DNA of 64,000 nt from Jacaranda mimosifolia (lineage: Eukaryota > Streptophyta > Magnoliopsida > Lamiales > Bignoniaceae), in the NCBI GenBank assembly GCA_018894105.1, contig CM032133.1:16134501-16198500 (forward strand). The letters are read 5' to 3'. Position 1 is the first letter of the stretch; each line of letters begins with the position of its first letter. The translations under genes were made by a program, and so were the position numbers. The notes beneath the pieces were generated by a model that was not told the DNA's origin, ran no database searches, and saw nothing but the letters and a program-made list of their open reading frames with translations. Shown here in pieces: positions 1-11,573 of this stretch.

Positions 1-1160
1 AATAATATAAACCGTTAGGTACCACAGAGGAAGTCTCATCCCTATCCTCAGGGGCCACAAAGATTTGATAATAGCCTTAGAAGGCATCCATCATGCTCAA
101 AAGATCACAACCTGCTGTTGAGTCAACTAGTAAATCTATTCGAGACAGTAGGTAAAGGTCTTTAGGACAAGCTTTATTCAAATTAGTAAAATCATTCACT
201 TGCCCTGATTCTTAGGGACAAGAACTACATTACAAAGCCAACTAGGATATTGAATTTTTACAATGTGGCATGCTACTAAGAGTTTGTTGACCTCTTCCTT
301 AATGATTTGGCATCTTTCAGCATTGAAGGTCCTGGTCTTTTGCTTGATTAGCTTGAATGAGGGGTCTACATTAAGCTGGTGGGCAATGATGCTGGGGTTG
401 ATTCCTTTGAGGTTGGTAGCTTTCCAAGCAAAAACATCAATGTTCTTTCTGAGGAAGTCGACTATCATGCACTCTATATTGCTTTCCAGGTTAGTTCCAA
501 TCCTTGTAGTCTTATGAGGATTCATGGGCTCGAGTTCTATAGTTTTGAAATCTTCAATTGGTTCGATCCAGGTTTCTTCATATTTTCTCTTCTTGCATAC
601 TTGTCCTTCTTTAGGTTATATTACTGGAATGTCCATCATAGGTTTTAATTTTGGTCGAGTCTTCTAATCATTTGCCTTGACGAAGATGGTATAGCATCGC
701 CATGCCTCTTTCACGTTGCACAAAAACTCTCCTATTCCTATAGTTATTTCGAACTTAACTTTCATATGGTAGGTCGAGATAATTGCCCTGAAGTTGTTCA
801 AAATAAGCCTTCTAATAATGACATTGTAAGTAAAAGGCACATCAACCACTAGGTAGTTGACCATAAGCATCCGTCTCCTAGGTGCTTCTCCGAATGAGGT
901 AGAAAAGCTAATGGACCCTTTAGGGATGATCTCGGATCCTCCAAACCCGACCAGGGGGTGCGAACGGACTCAAACTTCAGCTTTTCCAAATTCGTCCTTT
1001 TCAAAGTTGACAAGAAAATTATGTTCACAGAACTGCCGTTGTCAACCAGAACCTTTCTGACCTCAAAGTTTACAAACACGACAAGGGGGCATTTCCAACT
1101 TATTGTCAGTTCCTTGGTGCTCGATGTGCGAGAGGTCAAAAATAGATGGGTTCTGCACTA
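1..1160 (-). pseudogene. Ty3/gypsy pol fragment (protease to start of RT)
   Basis: This is the upstream part of a retrotransposon polyprotein read right to left and cut by the window edge. At 849-1139 the translation holds the aspartic protease core VLVDNGSSVNIIF, where plant gypsy proteases have D-(N/S/T)-G-(S/A)-S. At 196-525 it holds the linker and N-terminal RT signature, with IDVFAWKATNLKGINP, a KQKTRTFN stretch and YPSWLCNVVLVPK. Bases 1-190 continue into the next RT block in other frames, and the YxDD motif would lie left of base 1. Frameshifts separate the pieces, so it is not translatable as it stands. Bases 1-110 closely match 54530-54640, so this is a second copy of the gypsy family at 47.3-55.8 kb. 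The family is Tat-like by RT style and by the extra antisense ORF in the sister copy. Confidence 0.85.
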
Positions 1161-1278
1161 GTGGAGAGTTGAAAAACTATTTCAACGGAGGAAGATTTAG
1201 TTGATTCCAATCTACTCTGGTTCTGCCTTCTAGCTGTTTTGGAGTGTCTTCCCATTGGTCCTCCAACAATATTATCGA

Positions 1279-3360
1279 TCATGCCCTTAAGAGATAGGGC
1301 CTAATCGTTGACTGGTTTTTTTCCCTTGTTTTCCTTTCTTGGGCAGACTGACCTTTCTCTATGGGGAGTCTGGTTGGTCGGGCCCATCTCTTACTTGGCT
1401 TTTTCATCAAAAAATTTCTTAAGGTGTCCCTGTCGGATAAGATGCTCAATCTTGTTATGTAGGTTGAAACAATCCTCAGTGTCTGCCCCTTCTGCTTGTA
1501 AAAGTGACAGTATTTCTTAGACCTGGCCTCAGTCTCTGTCAACTTTTTGGGCTTTTTGAGGAGGTTATCGTGTTGGATAACGAACATGACCTCCTTCCTA
1601 ACAACGTTCAATAAGGTATAATTGTGGAACCTCTTGATGAGAGATCGATGACCATCCCTTTGTTGCATGTCATCTTTCTCCTTGACCTTCTTCTTTTTGT
1701 TCTCAGGGTTCCCATATTTCAACCTATTCATGTCCTCTTGTGTCATATACCTCTCAGTGAGGTCAAGCAGCTCCTCCATCAACCTTGATCCCTCCCGGAC
1801 CAAAGTATTGGCACATTCTTTATGTCTGAGGCTAAGTAACAGCACATCGATCAAGAATTCAATCAGGAGCCTATCAATTTTCAACACTTGTGTGTTAAAT
1901 CTAGCAAAGAAGTCCTATAAAGATTCTCTTTTGTTCTGTTTCACCATATGCAAATGAGTATAGAGGAGTTTGGCTCTTCTTCTACTGGTAAATTGGTGGA
2001 GGAATTTGTTACAAAGCTAGTCATAATAGAAAATAGGCAATGGCTCCAACTTAAGAAACCAGTTGAGTGCCAAGCGTTGGAATGTGGTTGCCAACATTTT
2101 TGCATGAATGTACTCATTGTGTCCATGGAATTGCATTATGTGCTTGAACTAGAGCAAGTGTTCATTTGGGTCGGACGAGCCATCATATCGAGACAGGCTG
2201 GTAAGGATCTTCATGCCGGTGGTTATGCACTTGTTGATTATCTCTTGGATAAATGGTGATTCTTGCTCGCGATGGAGCTGGGGTGTGCTATCATGTTGGC
2301 GGTTCCTTTCTGTGTTTCTCCTCGAAATCTCCTCGAGGGGTCTGGTTAGCTATTAGACCTTATGTGATACTTCTTCCCATTCTTCTCAATCAGCTTGTGT
2401 AGGGGTGTAAACGGATCGGATACAATGTTTCCATATTTATATCCATTTAACTTTTTGAATATTCGAATACAGATACGGATTTGATGGATATTTAAAAATG
2501 ATATCCAAATTCGTATCCGTCGGATATCGATCAAATTCGGATATATCCGTATTCGATTATAATTATTCATATGCATTCATATTTTATTAAACTTATCCAT
2601 ATTCGAATTATTATTTTATATTCATTTTCGAAGATAATTATTTAGATATCCATTTACGAATATCTAAATATGTGAATATATGAAACTATAACAAATATAT
2701 ATTTTAATTAATAGAAGGAACTATATATTTCCATTAAAACAAAAGCAGTCAAACAAATAGCATATTCTAATTAATAATTGACCTTATAATTGATTATTAG
2801 TCAACCAACAATAATTATGTTGATTAACTTTGTTCTTCAATTTTTTCTCTATATTACAATAATTTTTTAAATTTATTCTTTTTTCTTCCCAATTCTTCAA
2901 TTATAATATATATAGACACATATATGGATTATGAGATTTTTATTGAAAAATATAAATAATATATTATTTAATAAATATATATTCGGATCGAATATTAAAC
3001 AGATCGGATACACATTTACCATATCCGTATCCATTTATAATCGGATATCTACTAATCGAATACGGATAATATTTACTTTAAATGGATGCGGATAATTTTT
3101 GTATAAACGGATACGAATGCGAATGGTAAATGAATTTTCGAATATCCATTTACAGCCCTAAGCTTGTGACATATTTTTGTTGGGTTAGGGTTTCTATTGC
3201 TTGACCATATCTCGCAGCTGGGATCGAATGGGTCGAGCGAGATGTCCACGGAATTGGCCATTTGTTCACGGGGATCCTGGTGAGTCTCCTTCCTCAAAGA
3301 TCGACCCAGACTGCTATCACGTCGATTAGGTGGGCGGAGCGTCTCGTGTCTCACCCTGTC
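1279..3360 (-). pseudogene. Ty3/gypsy gag region, split by a MITE
   Basis: The minus strand upstream of the protease encodes a basic Gag-like polypeptide. The longest piece (1279-1887, 202 aa) has the run LMEELLDLTERYMTQEDM followed by a Lys/Arg-rich tail; this is typical of the C-terminal half of Tat-type Gag proteins, ahead of a degraded zinc-knuckle region (KYCHFYKQKG). The N-terminal part lies at 3169-3354 (ETHQDPREQMANSVDISLD). The middle (1941-2390) is frameshifted but continuous with it. A 761-bp hAT-like MITE at 2400-3160 physically interrupts the reading frame. Gag forms the virus-like particle in intact elements; this copy is dead. Confidence 0.7.
2400..3160. mobile_element. hAT-like MITE with 8-bp target duplication
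   Basis: A 761-bp AT-rich element begins TAGGGGTGTAAACGGAT and ends in the inverted equivalent ATCCATTTACAGCCCTA. It is flanked on both sides by the exact 8-bp direct repeat AGCTTGTG (2392-2399 and 3161-3168). An 8-bp duplication is the hAT signature. The interior is packed with short inverted motifs such as CGGATA and TATCCG, and it has no coding capacity. Removing the element and one duplication rejoins the surrounding gypsy gag sequence, so it inserted after the retrotransposon. Confidence 0.85.
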
Positions 3361-3664
3361 CTCTTTTTGGAGCTTCTCCTCGTGGTGTGAAAGATGCAGG
3401 GTGGCACTAGCAGCTGGTCTAGGCTGGTTGTTGTGTTTCTAAAGGGCAGTTGACAACTTAGCTGAAATATAAGCTAATATTTGCTAATTGATTAATTGCA
3501 CAAGCTATAGCATAGTTAAAGTTATGACTTATTCTGGCTCGGAACTAGGCCCATCCACATCTTGCTCTCTCTAGGGATGAGGAAGAGGGTCGGGGACCTT
3601 CTTGTCTCCTTCCTTTCTGAAACCGCTCGCCTTGTGTTTACCATTTTCTCCAGTCACGAACTTT

Positions 3665-3684
3665 AGAACTCACAGACGACACCA
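3665..3684 (-). other. Primer-binding site of the left gypsy element
   Basis: Read on the minus strand this is TGGTGTCGTCTGTGAG followed by TTCT, directly inside the 5' LTR. It resembles the TGGCGCCGTCTGTG-type primer-binding sites of plant Ty3/gypsy elements with two changes. It marks where the minus-strand 5' LTR ends and the internal region begins. Confidence 0.65.
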
Positions 3685-3686
3685 AA

Positions 3687-4517
3687 TGATGATGGTAAAA
3701 TCTATTAATCAAGGGATTGGGCTCAGACCCAGTGTAGTCGACCAGAATATGTACTGGAACTAGATGGTGTTATATGATCGGATCGAGTCCTGCAACCAAT
3801 AGCACACATTAGGCTTGCCAAGAGGCCCTCGGCTAAGGCGCTCCAATGCTCAAGTCAGTATACAATCGACCAAAAATCGAAGTAGCAAAGTGAAGGCCAA
3901 GGGATAATGAACATACCTTGCTACAAGGTTATAATGGTTATTTATAGTCTCTCACGAGAGGTTAAGATGTCCATAATGCCCTTGCTTGTATAGAGATGGT
4001 ATTTGTCCTTACTTGAGAATCTTTAGGTCTTCTTCCTTTTATGTACTTCTCCAGGTGGTGCCTCCTCATTCTCTTTAGGATATGGAGGAGATCTCCGCAT
4101 TTACTGTGGAGGCAGAATGGTGGTACCGTGGAGACATGCTTCATAAATGCGGAGGCATGCCTATCAGTGCATTTAATGCGGCAGAGTGGTGATTGTGGCG
4201 CATTCAATGCGACTGTGACTAGCGGTGTGGGATTGCTTTATGTTTCTCTGATTGATCTCCTAGGGTCGTGATATTTCTTTGTTTGTGAGTCATCTAGCCA
4301 CACCTGGTCAAGATAATGGAATTTTCTTGGTTTTGAAGGTTTCTCTGACTGAGGGGCCTAATGATCATTCTCGAGCTGATCGACCACACTTTGGTCGACT
4401 GAAAGGATGCCGGTGTGTTGAGCTGGCGAAATAACCCAATGAAGGTTTGGCCTGGTCGATCACCTAGTCACCTGGTCGATTGTTAGTGGGTTGGGCCTGT
4501 TGGGCTCTCCCATATCA
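3687..4517 (-). repeat. 5' LTR of the left Ty3/gypsy element (831 bp)
   Basis: The block starts with TGATGATGG and ends with CCCATATCA on the plus strand. It aligns along its length with 47290-48122 (833 bp), the 3' LTR of the sister element: shared stretches include CAATAGCACAC, GGCTTGC, CTCAAGTCAGTA, ATACCTTG and the GGGCT-TCCCATAT end. On the transcribed (minus) strand a TATA box TATAAATAACC lies at about 3937-3946. Sequence differences between the two LTRs are frequent, so they belong to different, old insertions of one family. Confidence 0.8.
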
Positions 4518-5640
4518 CCTCCATATGTATTAGAGGTAATTTTCAAGCTTTTAAAGGTATAAAGAATAGCCTCAAAAACACTTTTTATAGTTGTGTAATT
4601 TTCATTCAATGTAATAAAAATTAACTGATAAATTATATAATAATAATTTTTTATCACCACAACACAACTAAAGGGTTATATAAAACTCTAAAGGAAAGAC
4701 ATTATTAAATCAATAGATAACAGAATTTCTATAAATAAATAATTTTTCCAGTCATAAAGAAATTACATCAAAGAATAGATGGAAATGAATTATGAATGGG
4801 AAATGGATGAAAAGCAGTAAAATTATCAAAGATTGATTGTACTATCTTTTCTCTTTTTCACTTTTTGATGGGTAAATCATGTACGAATACTCTAATTAAA
4901 GATTATTTTATTCATTGTTGTTTTTTTTTTCGAATGAATTTTATTCATTGTTAGTAATGTATGAAATACAAGTAAAAAATAATTAAAAGTTCCTACATAC
5001 TCTTTGTCATATATTTTATAAATCCCAAAGGTTCAAAAACTTAAGAAAAATAATAAATTTTATAAGATTGGATAAAAAATGATATCTCATTATCTACATT
5101 TACTTTATCAGTGGTTTTAAAATTTTTGTTCTTTACCACTGACGATTGCCTCACAATATTATGGTCCATAAATTAAAACACTATAATGAATTTATTTTTT
5201 ATTTTTATTTCAATAATTAGCTAATTGAACTTTTTAAAATTTAAAAAAAATAGTATTAATATAAAAAAATAAAAATTAAACAATAATAGCTATAAAAATC
5301 AGAAATTATGAAATATTTACTTTCCATCAAATCGAAAACCAAATATGTATTTTACTTTATATTTTACGTTCACGGCTATATATGTGAAAACAAACTCTAT
5401 CTTGCACATAACATAGCGCACTCAAATCATATATAGCAAACAAATGGTTGGAGGTTTCCCTTACGACATTTATCAAAAAGTATAAAATGCATATATATAA
5501 TATAAGAAAATGAACCCCGAATTAATTCAAATGCATATTCAATAAATTAACAATTGACCACGAAATATTGTATCATTTACTATATCAGTATTATAGCTTT
5601 ATTTAAGGCGTGAAGTACTTACTCTTAGAAAAATAAAAGA
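4518..5640. other. AT-rich intergenic DNA, no gene seen
   Basis: Very AT-rich sequence with homopolymer runs and short ORFs without recognisable domains. I see no TIRs, LTRs or RNA-gene boxes that can be defended. Confidence 0.6.
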
Positions 5641-5659
5641 ACCAGAAAACTGGAAATCA

Positions 5660-5830
5660 AACCCCAAACCAAACATGGTCAAATTGATCCAGCAACTCCA
5701 AATCATCGACTTCGATCTCGTTCACATGCACCACCTCTGGCAAAGAATACATCAATCTGGTAACTGATTTAATTATGTGACCACTTTACTAATTAACGCT
5801 TTTTATTTTCTTTTGTTTTTTACAGATTAA
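5660..5830. other. Coding-like GC-richer island with a possible 66-bp intron
   Basis: This short block stands out from its AT-rich surroundings by balanced base use. On the plus strand an ATG at 5675 opens 28 codons up to a GT donor at 5760; 5760-5825 looks like a minimal plant intron (GTAACT start, CTAAT near the branch position, T-rich tract, TTACAG end). The spliced product would stop after 29 residues. On the minus strand the same bases read as a 32-codon acidic stretch (YSLPEVVHVNEIEVDDLELL) ending in TGA, preceded by an AG acceptor-like site. Either strand could be a relic exon. I do not recognise the product. Confidence 0.25.
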
Positions 5831-8800
5831 ATCAATTTATTTTGTTTTCATGTGTGGGTTTGCTTTGGTAGGAGCAATTGAAGAGTGAAATATATAGTTT
5901 CTGAAATAAAGAGAGGCGGCCGAGTGCCGTTGATTGGTTTGGTGGATATATATAGGGCTGGTTTGGTGGATAATGTATAATCACTCCTAATTTATTATTT
6001 GTTTGTCTTGATATAGGGCCCATGATAAGTCATTGACCCTTTATTAAATTAGAATATGAATCAAGATGTGAGAGGCTTGATACATTTTTCTTGGGTTGGA
6101 TAAGATTAAAAAAGACCAAATTACCGTTAATTAGTATATAAAAAACTATATTAATTAAAATAAATAATAAAAGGTTATAATCGTAAAATCATATGTTTTG
6201 TTTTAATTTGCTTTTCAGTTAAGTTAAGTTTACCAACCAAATATGAAATTATATTGTTTTATCTTGATAGACTTAAAATATATCAATTTATTTGTATATC
6301 ATTCATAATCACATCATTTCAAACAAACTAGCCCATAATATAATATACCACAAGATCGGAGTAGATTTATACGTACGTACCATGTCGAAAAACAATTGCA
6401 GGCAGCAGGCTGTGTTGAACGGCTCTTCGCTTATATATGTTGATCAATGGCAAAATAATTTCGAATTCTTAGTAATTGGGACGCGGTTTCTCATGAATTA
6501 TAAATTAATAAAGAGTATTCCAGGAATTAATGCAGTCATATTTTGTTGGCAGAAATTGCGGGATCTGAATTACTCTCCTTCGTTCTAGAATTGAACCCCT
6601 CCTGAGAATGTACAATAATGGTAATTAATTATCCGTTTTAGTGGTCGATATTTCACAGTGATATTTACAATATATTGAGAAAAATAGAGTTGAGCAGCTA
6701 TTGAGTTAATTTTTGGGACATGCAAAAAGAGAAAGTAATTGAAATTTAGAGAGGAAAGAGATCAGAAAAATCAGAGAGTCGACTTTTCTTGAAGTACATC
6801 TTGAAGTAATAATCTATACTGAAAATTCTTATGTAAACACAAATAATTCAATATATTTTTTTCTTTTTTTGGAAAAAAAAAAAAACAGAAAAACATGCCT
6901 GAATGTGGATGCAATTGAAAAGGAGGAGACCACATAAGCTTAAGTTTTGTTGTGATTGAAGAAAATAAAAACAAAATAAAAACAAAACATAATTAATTAA
7001 ATTAAATTTAATTTCAAAAAATTGAATCGATCTAAATAAAAGATGTCGAAAATTGAATACATAAAGGGAAAGCCCCAACAGTAATTTCTTTCCTTCCTTC
7101 AGAGCGGCTGCATGTATATTTATCCTCACTTGAACCTTGCAAATGCCTACAAATCAAACAAAAAATCAACTAAATCAATTATCATTATATAGTTATTAAA
7201 AAATACGATCACACACACACATCAATCTCATTTGTAATATGTGGAATTAAACACGTACTTCTATTAATTACCTTTGGTAGAAAATTTTAGGAAAGCCTTA
7301 GCTGCATTTGAAATCTATTGAAGGAGTTATGAGTATTTAGAACAAACAGAATTAGTGGGAGGACGTTATAAATATTGGAGAGAGGAAGAATTAATAAGGA
7401 GTTATACATAGTGGGAAGAGAGGAGTTTTTTTTTTTTCTTTTCTTTTTGTGACACTAGTGCGAAGAGAGTTATATACATTAGTTATGAATAAAATTTTAA
7501 AAATTTATATAGATTTATTTGCTATCTTATAGGGGTATTTTGGATAAACTATATTTTGGTGTAGCACGTTCAAAATTGTCATTTGTGAGAGTAAGAGTAC
7601 TTTCTTTTTTAAATAGTATAGATAAGAGTTGTTTCTTTTTTAAATAGTATAGACAACCTTTTCCATCAAAATTTCAATTAAATTGAACAGAGAACCAAAA
7701 GTGTTAAAAAAATTATAAATTTTGGACTAAAAGTGGTCAAATGCCCGTTTTTGGGACCAATAGTGCACATCCAGTTGTATGGTAGGACTAAAAATGCAAT
7801 TTTCCCTATAATTAAATTATTTTAGAGTAGTGGCTGAACAATTTTGAAGAGCCTGTACTGGTTGCTCTAATTAGTGTTTAATAAATCGCATTGGACTAGC
7901 CGGTTCGACTGGGAACCGGCAAAGGTTCCAATTCGATTTGATGATTGAAATCAGTTTGTGAAAAAATCAGCTCAAACCGGTGCAAAACAGTGAACCAATT
8001 TTTATTTCAAACAGGTTAATAATTTTTTTTTAAATAAAAATTAAAAAGTAAAGAGGTCAATATTCTTTACTTTTTTTCTTCTTTCATTCTCTCATTCAAA
8101 TACATCAAATTTCTAACCCAAATTTAAGAACTATGTTTCAAGATAGTTGAAGATTTATATACATTGACTTTGTTGCCGATTGTAATATTGATCTTAATTT
8201 ATGTTTTGAAATTTTTATGTCATTTGGGTTGGTATCTATTGTTTTATTAAGTTGTAATAGATTCTATAAGGATATTTTTTGGAAAGAGATATATGGATAT
8301 TATTATGGAGTAGAGTTTATAGAAAGTTTAATAAATACTAGGCAATTTTTATTTTTTCCCTTATATATATTTTTTGTATTTTTTTTAATTTTTTATATAT
8401 TTATATAATATTAAATATAATTATGATATCACACCGGTTGAACCAGTGGTTAAACCAATTGAACCAATAACTAATAAGACCACCGATTCAGTCACTGGTC
8501 CGATTTCTCAAACATTGGCTCTAATGCTAGTGTTAGGCTGGCTCTGTGAAAAAATGAACAAGAGAGATTTTTTTGGAGGAAAAAATGTTTTCATTTAAGT
8601 GTAGTATTTGAGTTATGTGGGATTTTCGCGTGGTGTGGTCATTTACAAGAGAAGTTGGTCATATACATATATATATATATATATATATATGACTAACCAT
8701 ATCTGCAGAATAAATACATAATACGTATTAATTATATCTCCGTAACCCATGCAGTTAGAATTGATTTGTATTTGATTCTCAACAACCTCTTGGTCATCCC

Positions 8801-9050
8801 ACTATGCCCTCCATCGCATGTAAATATCCCATCTCATCCACTGATTTAATTATGCCCTTGACCTAATCAAACTCCATAAATGGATCGGACGTTCCTCGGC
8901 ATGGTGCTTTCTCCTAGCAATGCACATGCAAATATAAATCAAAAGGTTGGACAAGGATGAATAGATAAGCATCAAGTTAATGCAACATTAACATGTACAA
9001 CTTTTATTCTTGCTATTTATATCTTTATATTCTGAAACAACTTTTCACTC
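5831..9050. other. AT-rich intergenic DNA with transposon scraps
   Basis: No supported gene. A 98-codon plus-strand ORF at 6292-6588 has no recognisable domain. Near 7640-7806 the sequence ends in CTAAAAATGCAATTTTCCC, which resembles the terminal repeat of the Mutator-like MITE at 21.4-22.2 kb without a partner end. Bases 7880-8520 begin and end with runs of CCGGTT and GGTTGAACC motifs, like a degraded MITE. An (AT)n microsatellite occupies 8667-8690. Confidence 0.5.
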
Positions 9051-9056
9051 GAAAAC

Positions 9057-9316
9057 ATGAAAGCTACTGCAATATTGGTGAAGCTAGTATTTTTCACCGC
9101 CTTCTCTGTGGCAAGCCCTGATAATTGGCAAAGAAGATAAAAGGGAACCTAAGGGCTTTTCATGGCAAAAGAGGCCACTACCTTCACCGACGTTTCATCA
9201 TGTTGTGAGGGCGCGAGGTCAACCAAATTAAGGTTCCTCGGCCTCTTCCTCCTCCTCCTCGTGTTGTGAGGCCACCGGGGTTACCAAGGCCTCCTCGCCG
9301 CCCTCCAAGAGGCTGA
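9057..9316 (+). pseudogene. Frameshifted gene for a small secreted proline-rich protein
   Basis: An ATG at 9057 starts a convincing signal peptide, with basic MKATAILVK followed by the hydrophobic run LVFFTAFSVAS. After PDNWQ the frame stops. A shift of one base opens GKEDKREPKGFSWQKRPLPS, continuing into PTFHHVVRARGQPN. A second shift gives KVPRPLPPPPRVVRPPGLPR and then PPRRPPRG with a TGA at 9314. The two proline blocks (RPLPSP...HVVRARGQP and RPLPPP...RVVRPPGLP) look like an internal repeat. TATA-like sequence (CTATTTATATC) lies about 40 bp upstream. This fits a decayed gene for a small secreted, cell-wall-type proline-rich peptide of about 85 aa. The alternative is chance, but signal peptide, repeats and base composition agree. 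Sequencing errors could also explain the shifts. Confidence 0.45.
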
Positions 9317-9319
9317 GGG

Positions 9320-10350
9320 ACCAATGCCACCTCTCAAATTTATGTTCATTTGCTTTTTAAATTCATATGTAAAATAATGGAACAAGTGAAAATTGATTAT
9401 TGAAGTTGATGAAATGTGTCATTAGAATTGCTATTTCATCAAATTCATAAAGAAAAGATCAATATTTTAAGCTTTTAATATTTCTTCTTTTTCTTTTCTT
9501 GGTAAAAAAAAATAAAACAACTTCATCTCTCGTCAACAATTTACTGAAGATATGGTATATATGTACCCGTATTGCAGCCTGAGGCATACCAAGAGCAGCG
9601 AATAGCAATTCTTTTATAAAATTTGATAGGTTGCACTATGATTTACGAACAAAAATATAGTATTTGCTAACAAGAAATTGAATAAGTATAAATTTATGTG
9701 GTTCGAAAAAATTCATTTACATTCGTAAATATTTTCCCTTTTTAGTATTGGGAGAAAAATATTTTATCCAATTACTCTTAAAGGCAGCAAAAAAGAAAGA
9801 AAAAAAAATTACATAGCAAATATATATTATCCTACTAATATAGAGTAGGAGACTACTTCTCAGAAAACTTCAAATTTTACATACAACAAAGTTAAAATTC
9901 TTGAAGATAATGAAAGTACCGTAATCAAACGTCGATTCCAAATAATCAAGTTATATTCTAACATTCTATCACAAAGTTTTGTAAAGAAAATAAAAAAAAA
10001 TTATCCCCGAAAAAAGTTCTAGACACAAAAGATTTTGGAAACTAAGAGGTGTTTGGTTTATGTTTACATTATTAATTTTTATTTTCATCATTTTCAAAAT
10101 TTAAAAAAGCAGTTAGAGAAAATGAGATGAAAATAAATTTATATTTGGATATATTGCTTAAAAATAATGACCGTATAGGGTTTAATAGGTTGTTGATAGA
10201 GAATAATATAACAATAATGAAAATAGAGAAAGAAGATACATATATTATTGGGAGAATATATATAAATTATTAGAGGATGTGTTTTGAGTTAAAAATGAGT
10301 TGGGATTTTGGTAAAAATGGTGTGAAGTTGTTGATAATTCATTCCAAGTT
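9320..10350. other. AT-rich intergenic DNA, no gene seen
   Basis: Low-complexity AT-rich sequence with A/T runs. I find no ORF, repeat border or RNA box worth naming. Confidence 0.6.
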
Positions 10351-10352
10351 GT

Positions 10353-10788
10353 CACTACAAAAAAGTACATATTAGTAACAAAATAAAAATTAAGTAACAA
10401 TATAAAAATTGTTACTAATAATATGCATTAAATGACAATAACTTCTATATTGTCACTAACGATATTTTTTAAGTGACAATAATTTTTTTTTGTCACAATA
10501 TATAACATAATAGTGACAAAAGCTAATATTTTAAGTTATTATCATTGATAATTAGTGATACCTTATTATGACAATTTAGTTACAAAAAATTGTCACTATA
10601 ATTTGTAACAAAGCTTTAATTGTCACTAATTATCATTGGTGATAACTTAAGGACTATTCTTATCACTATTTGATTTGTAATAATCTTTAAGGTGACAAAA
10701 CAAATTTTTTTTTCACTTAATATAAAATTAGTGATCATTTTTGTAAAAGTACTTACTATTTTTCACTAGTATATCTTTTTTTGTAGTG
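10353..10788. mobile_element. CACTA-like MITE, 436 bp
   Basis: The block starts CACTACAAAAAAG and ends with its inverse CTTTTTTTGTAGTG, the terminal signature of plant CACTA elements. The interior is dense with short GTGACAA, TTGTCAC and GTAACAA motifs in both directions, like CACTA subterminal repeats, and has no coding capacity. Flanking 3-mers (TGT and AGT) do not match, so either one border has mutated or the duplication is lost. Confidence 0.65.
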
Positions 10789-10789
10789 A

Positions 10790-11570
10790 GTATAAATGGA
10801 GAAAATGGATTTGAAATAAAAATAAATGGAGCCGAAATAATTATTTGCAATTTTCAATAACAAGATGTCGAAGAAGAAGGCTTTTTCTAATTCATAGATT
10901 TTAGAGTGTCAAGTGTTCTAAATTATGAGTAAAAACATGTATTAGGAAAAAAAAGAAGTATGAATTAAATTTCTGTATATGTATTAGGTTCAATTTATGT
11001 TAGAGGAAGCCTACAAATACTTATGCATGTATTTTAATTAAATAATTTTAAGTCATTTTGACTAAAAATGCATTTTTTAGAAGGTGCATGCATTCCTTTT
11101 TTATTTTCTTGGATATACGAGAAGTTTATTTTATTAATCACAAGTTCCAACAAAATGGTACTATAACTCCAGACTATTTTGAGATATTATGAAATAAAAA
11201 TAGTGGGAACGAAAGGAAAAAATAAAATAAAATGGAAGATGAATTGTAAGTGTTCCTATGTTCACGGATGAATTGTAATTGAAGTATTGACCCAATTTTT
11301 TATCTTGGGTTTTGATCCAACCCCAACCGGCCTGTCTTTTTTGATAAAAGAAACATTCTTCATTTTAGTGTCATATTTTTTAGTTCCCAAATTTTTATAT
11401 TGCTACTTAAGTATTACTATATAATATAGGGTTAAGTTGATGCTGGGTGAAGACCCAGTGGGTAAAAGGCCCTCTACATGCGAAATGTGTATAGTTAGTA
11501 TTTAATATTTTTATTTTTTTTAATTTTCATCTCTTAAAATACTGAACCACTTAAAATTTGACATGTATCA
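10790..11570. other. AT-rich intergenic DNA, no gene seen
   Basis: AT-rich filler. A slightly GC-richer stretch at 11430-11475 contains a direct repeat of a TGGGT-type motif but no recognisable feature. Confidence 0.55.
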
Positions 11571-11573
11571 GGG

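Noticed and set aside
3962..4271. ORFs on both strands at 4.0-4.3 kb
   Set aside because: They fall inside the gypsy LTR and do not keep their frame in the sister LTR at 47.3-48.1 kb.
6292..6588. 98-codon ORF on the plus strand
   Set aside because: No recognisable domain, no signal peptide and no flanking gene signals; its length is expected by chance in AT-rich DNA.
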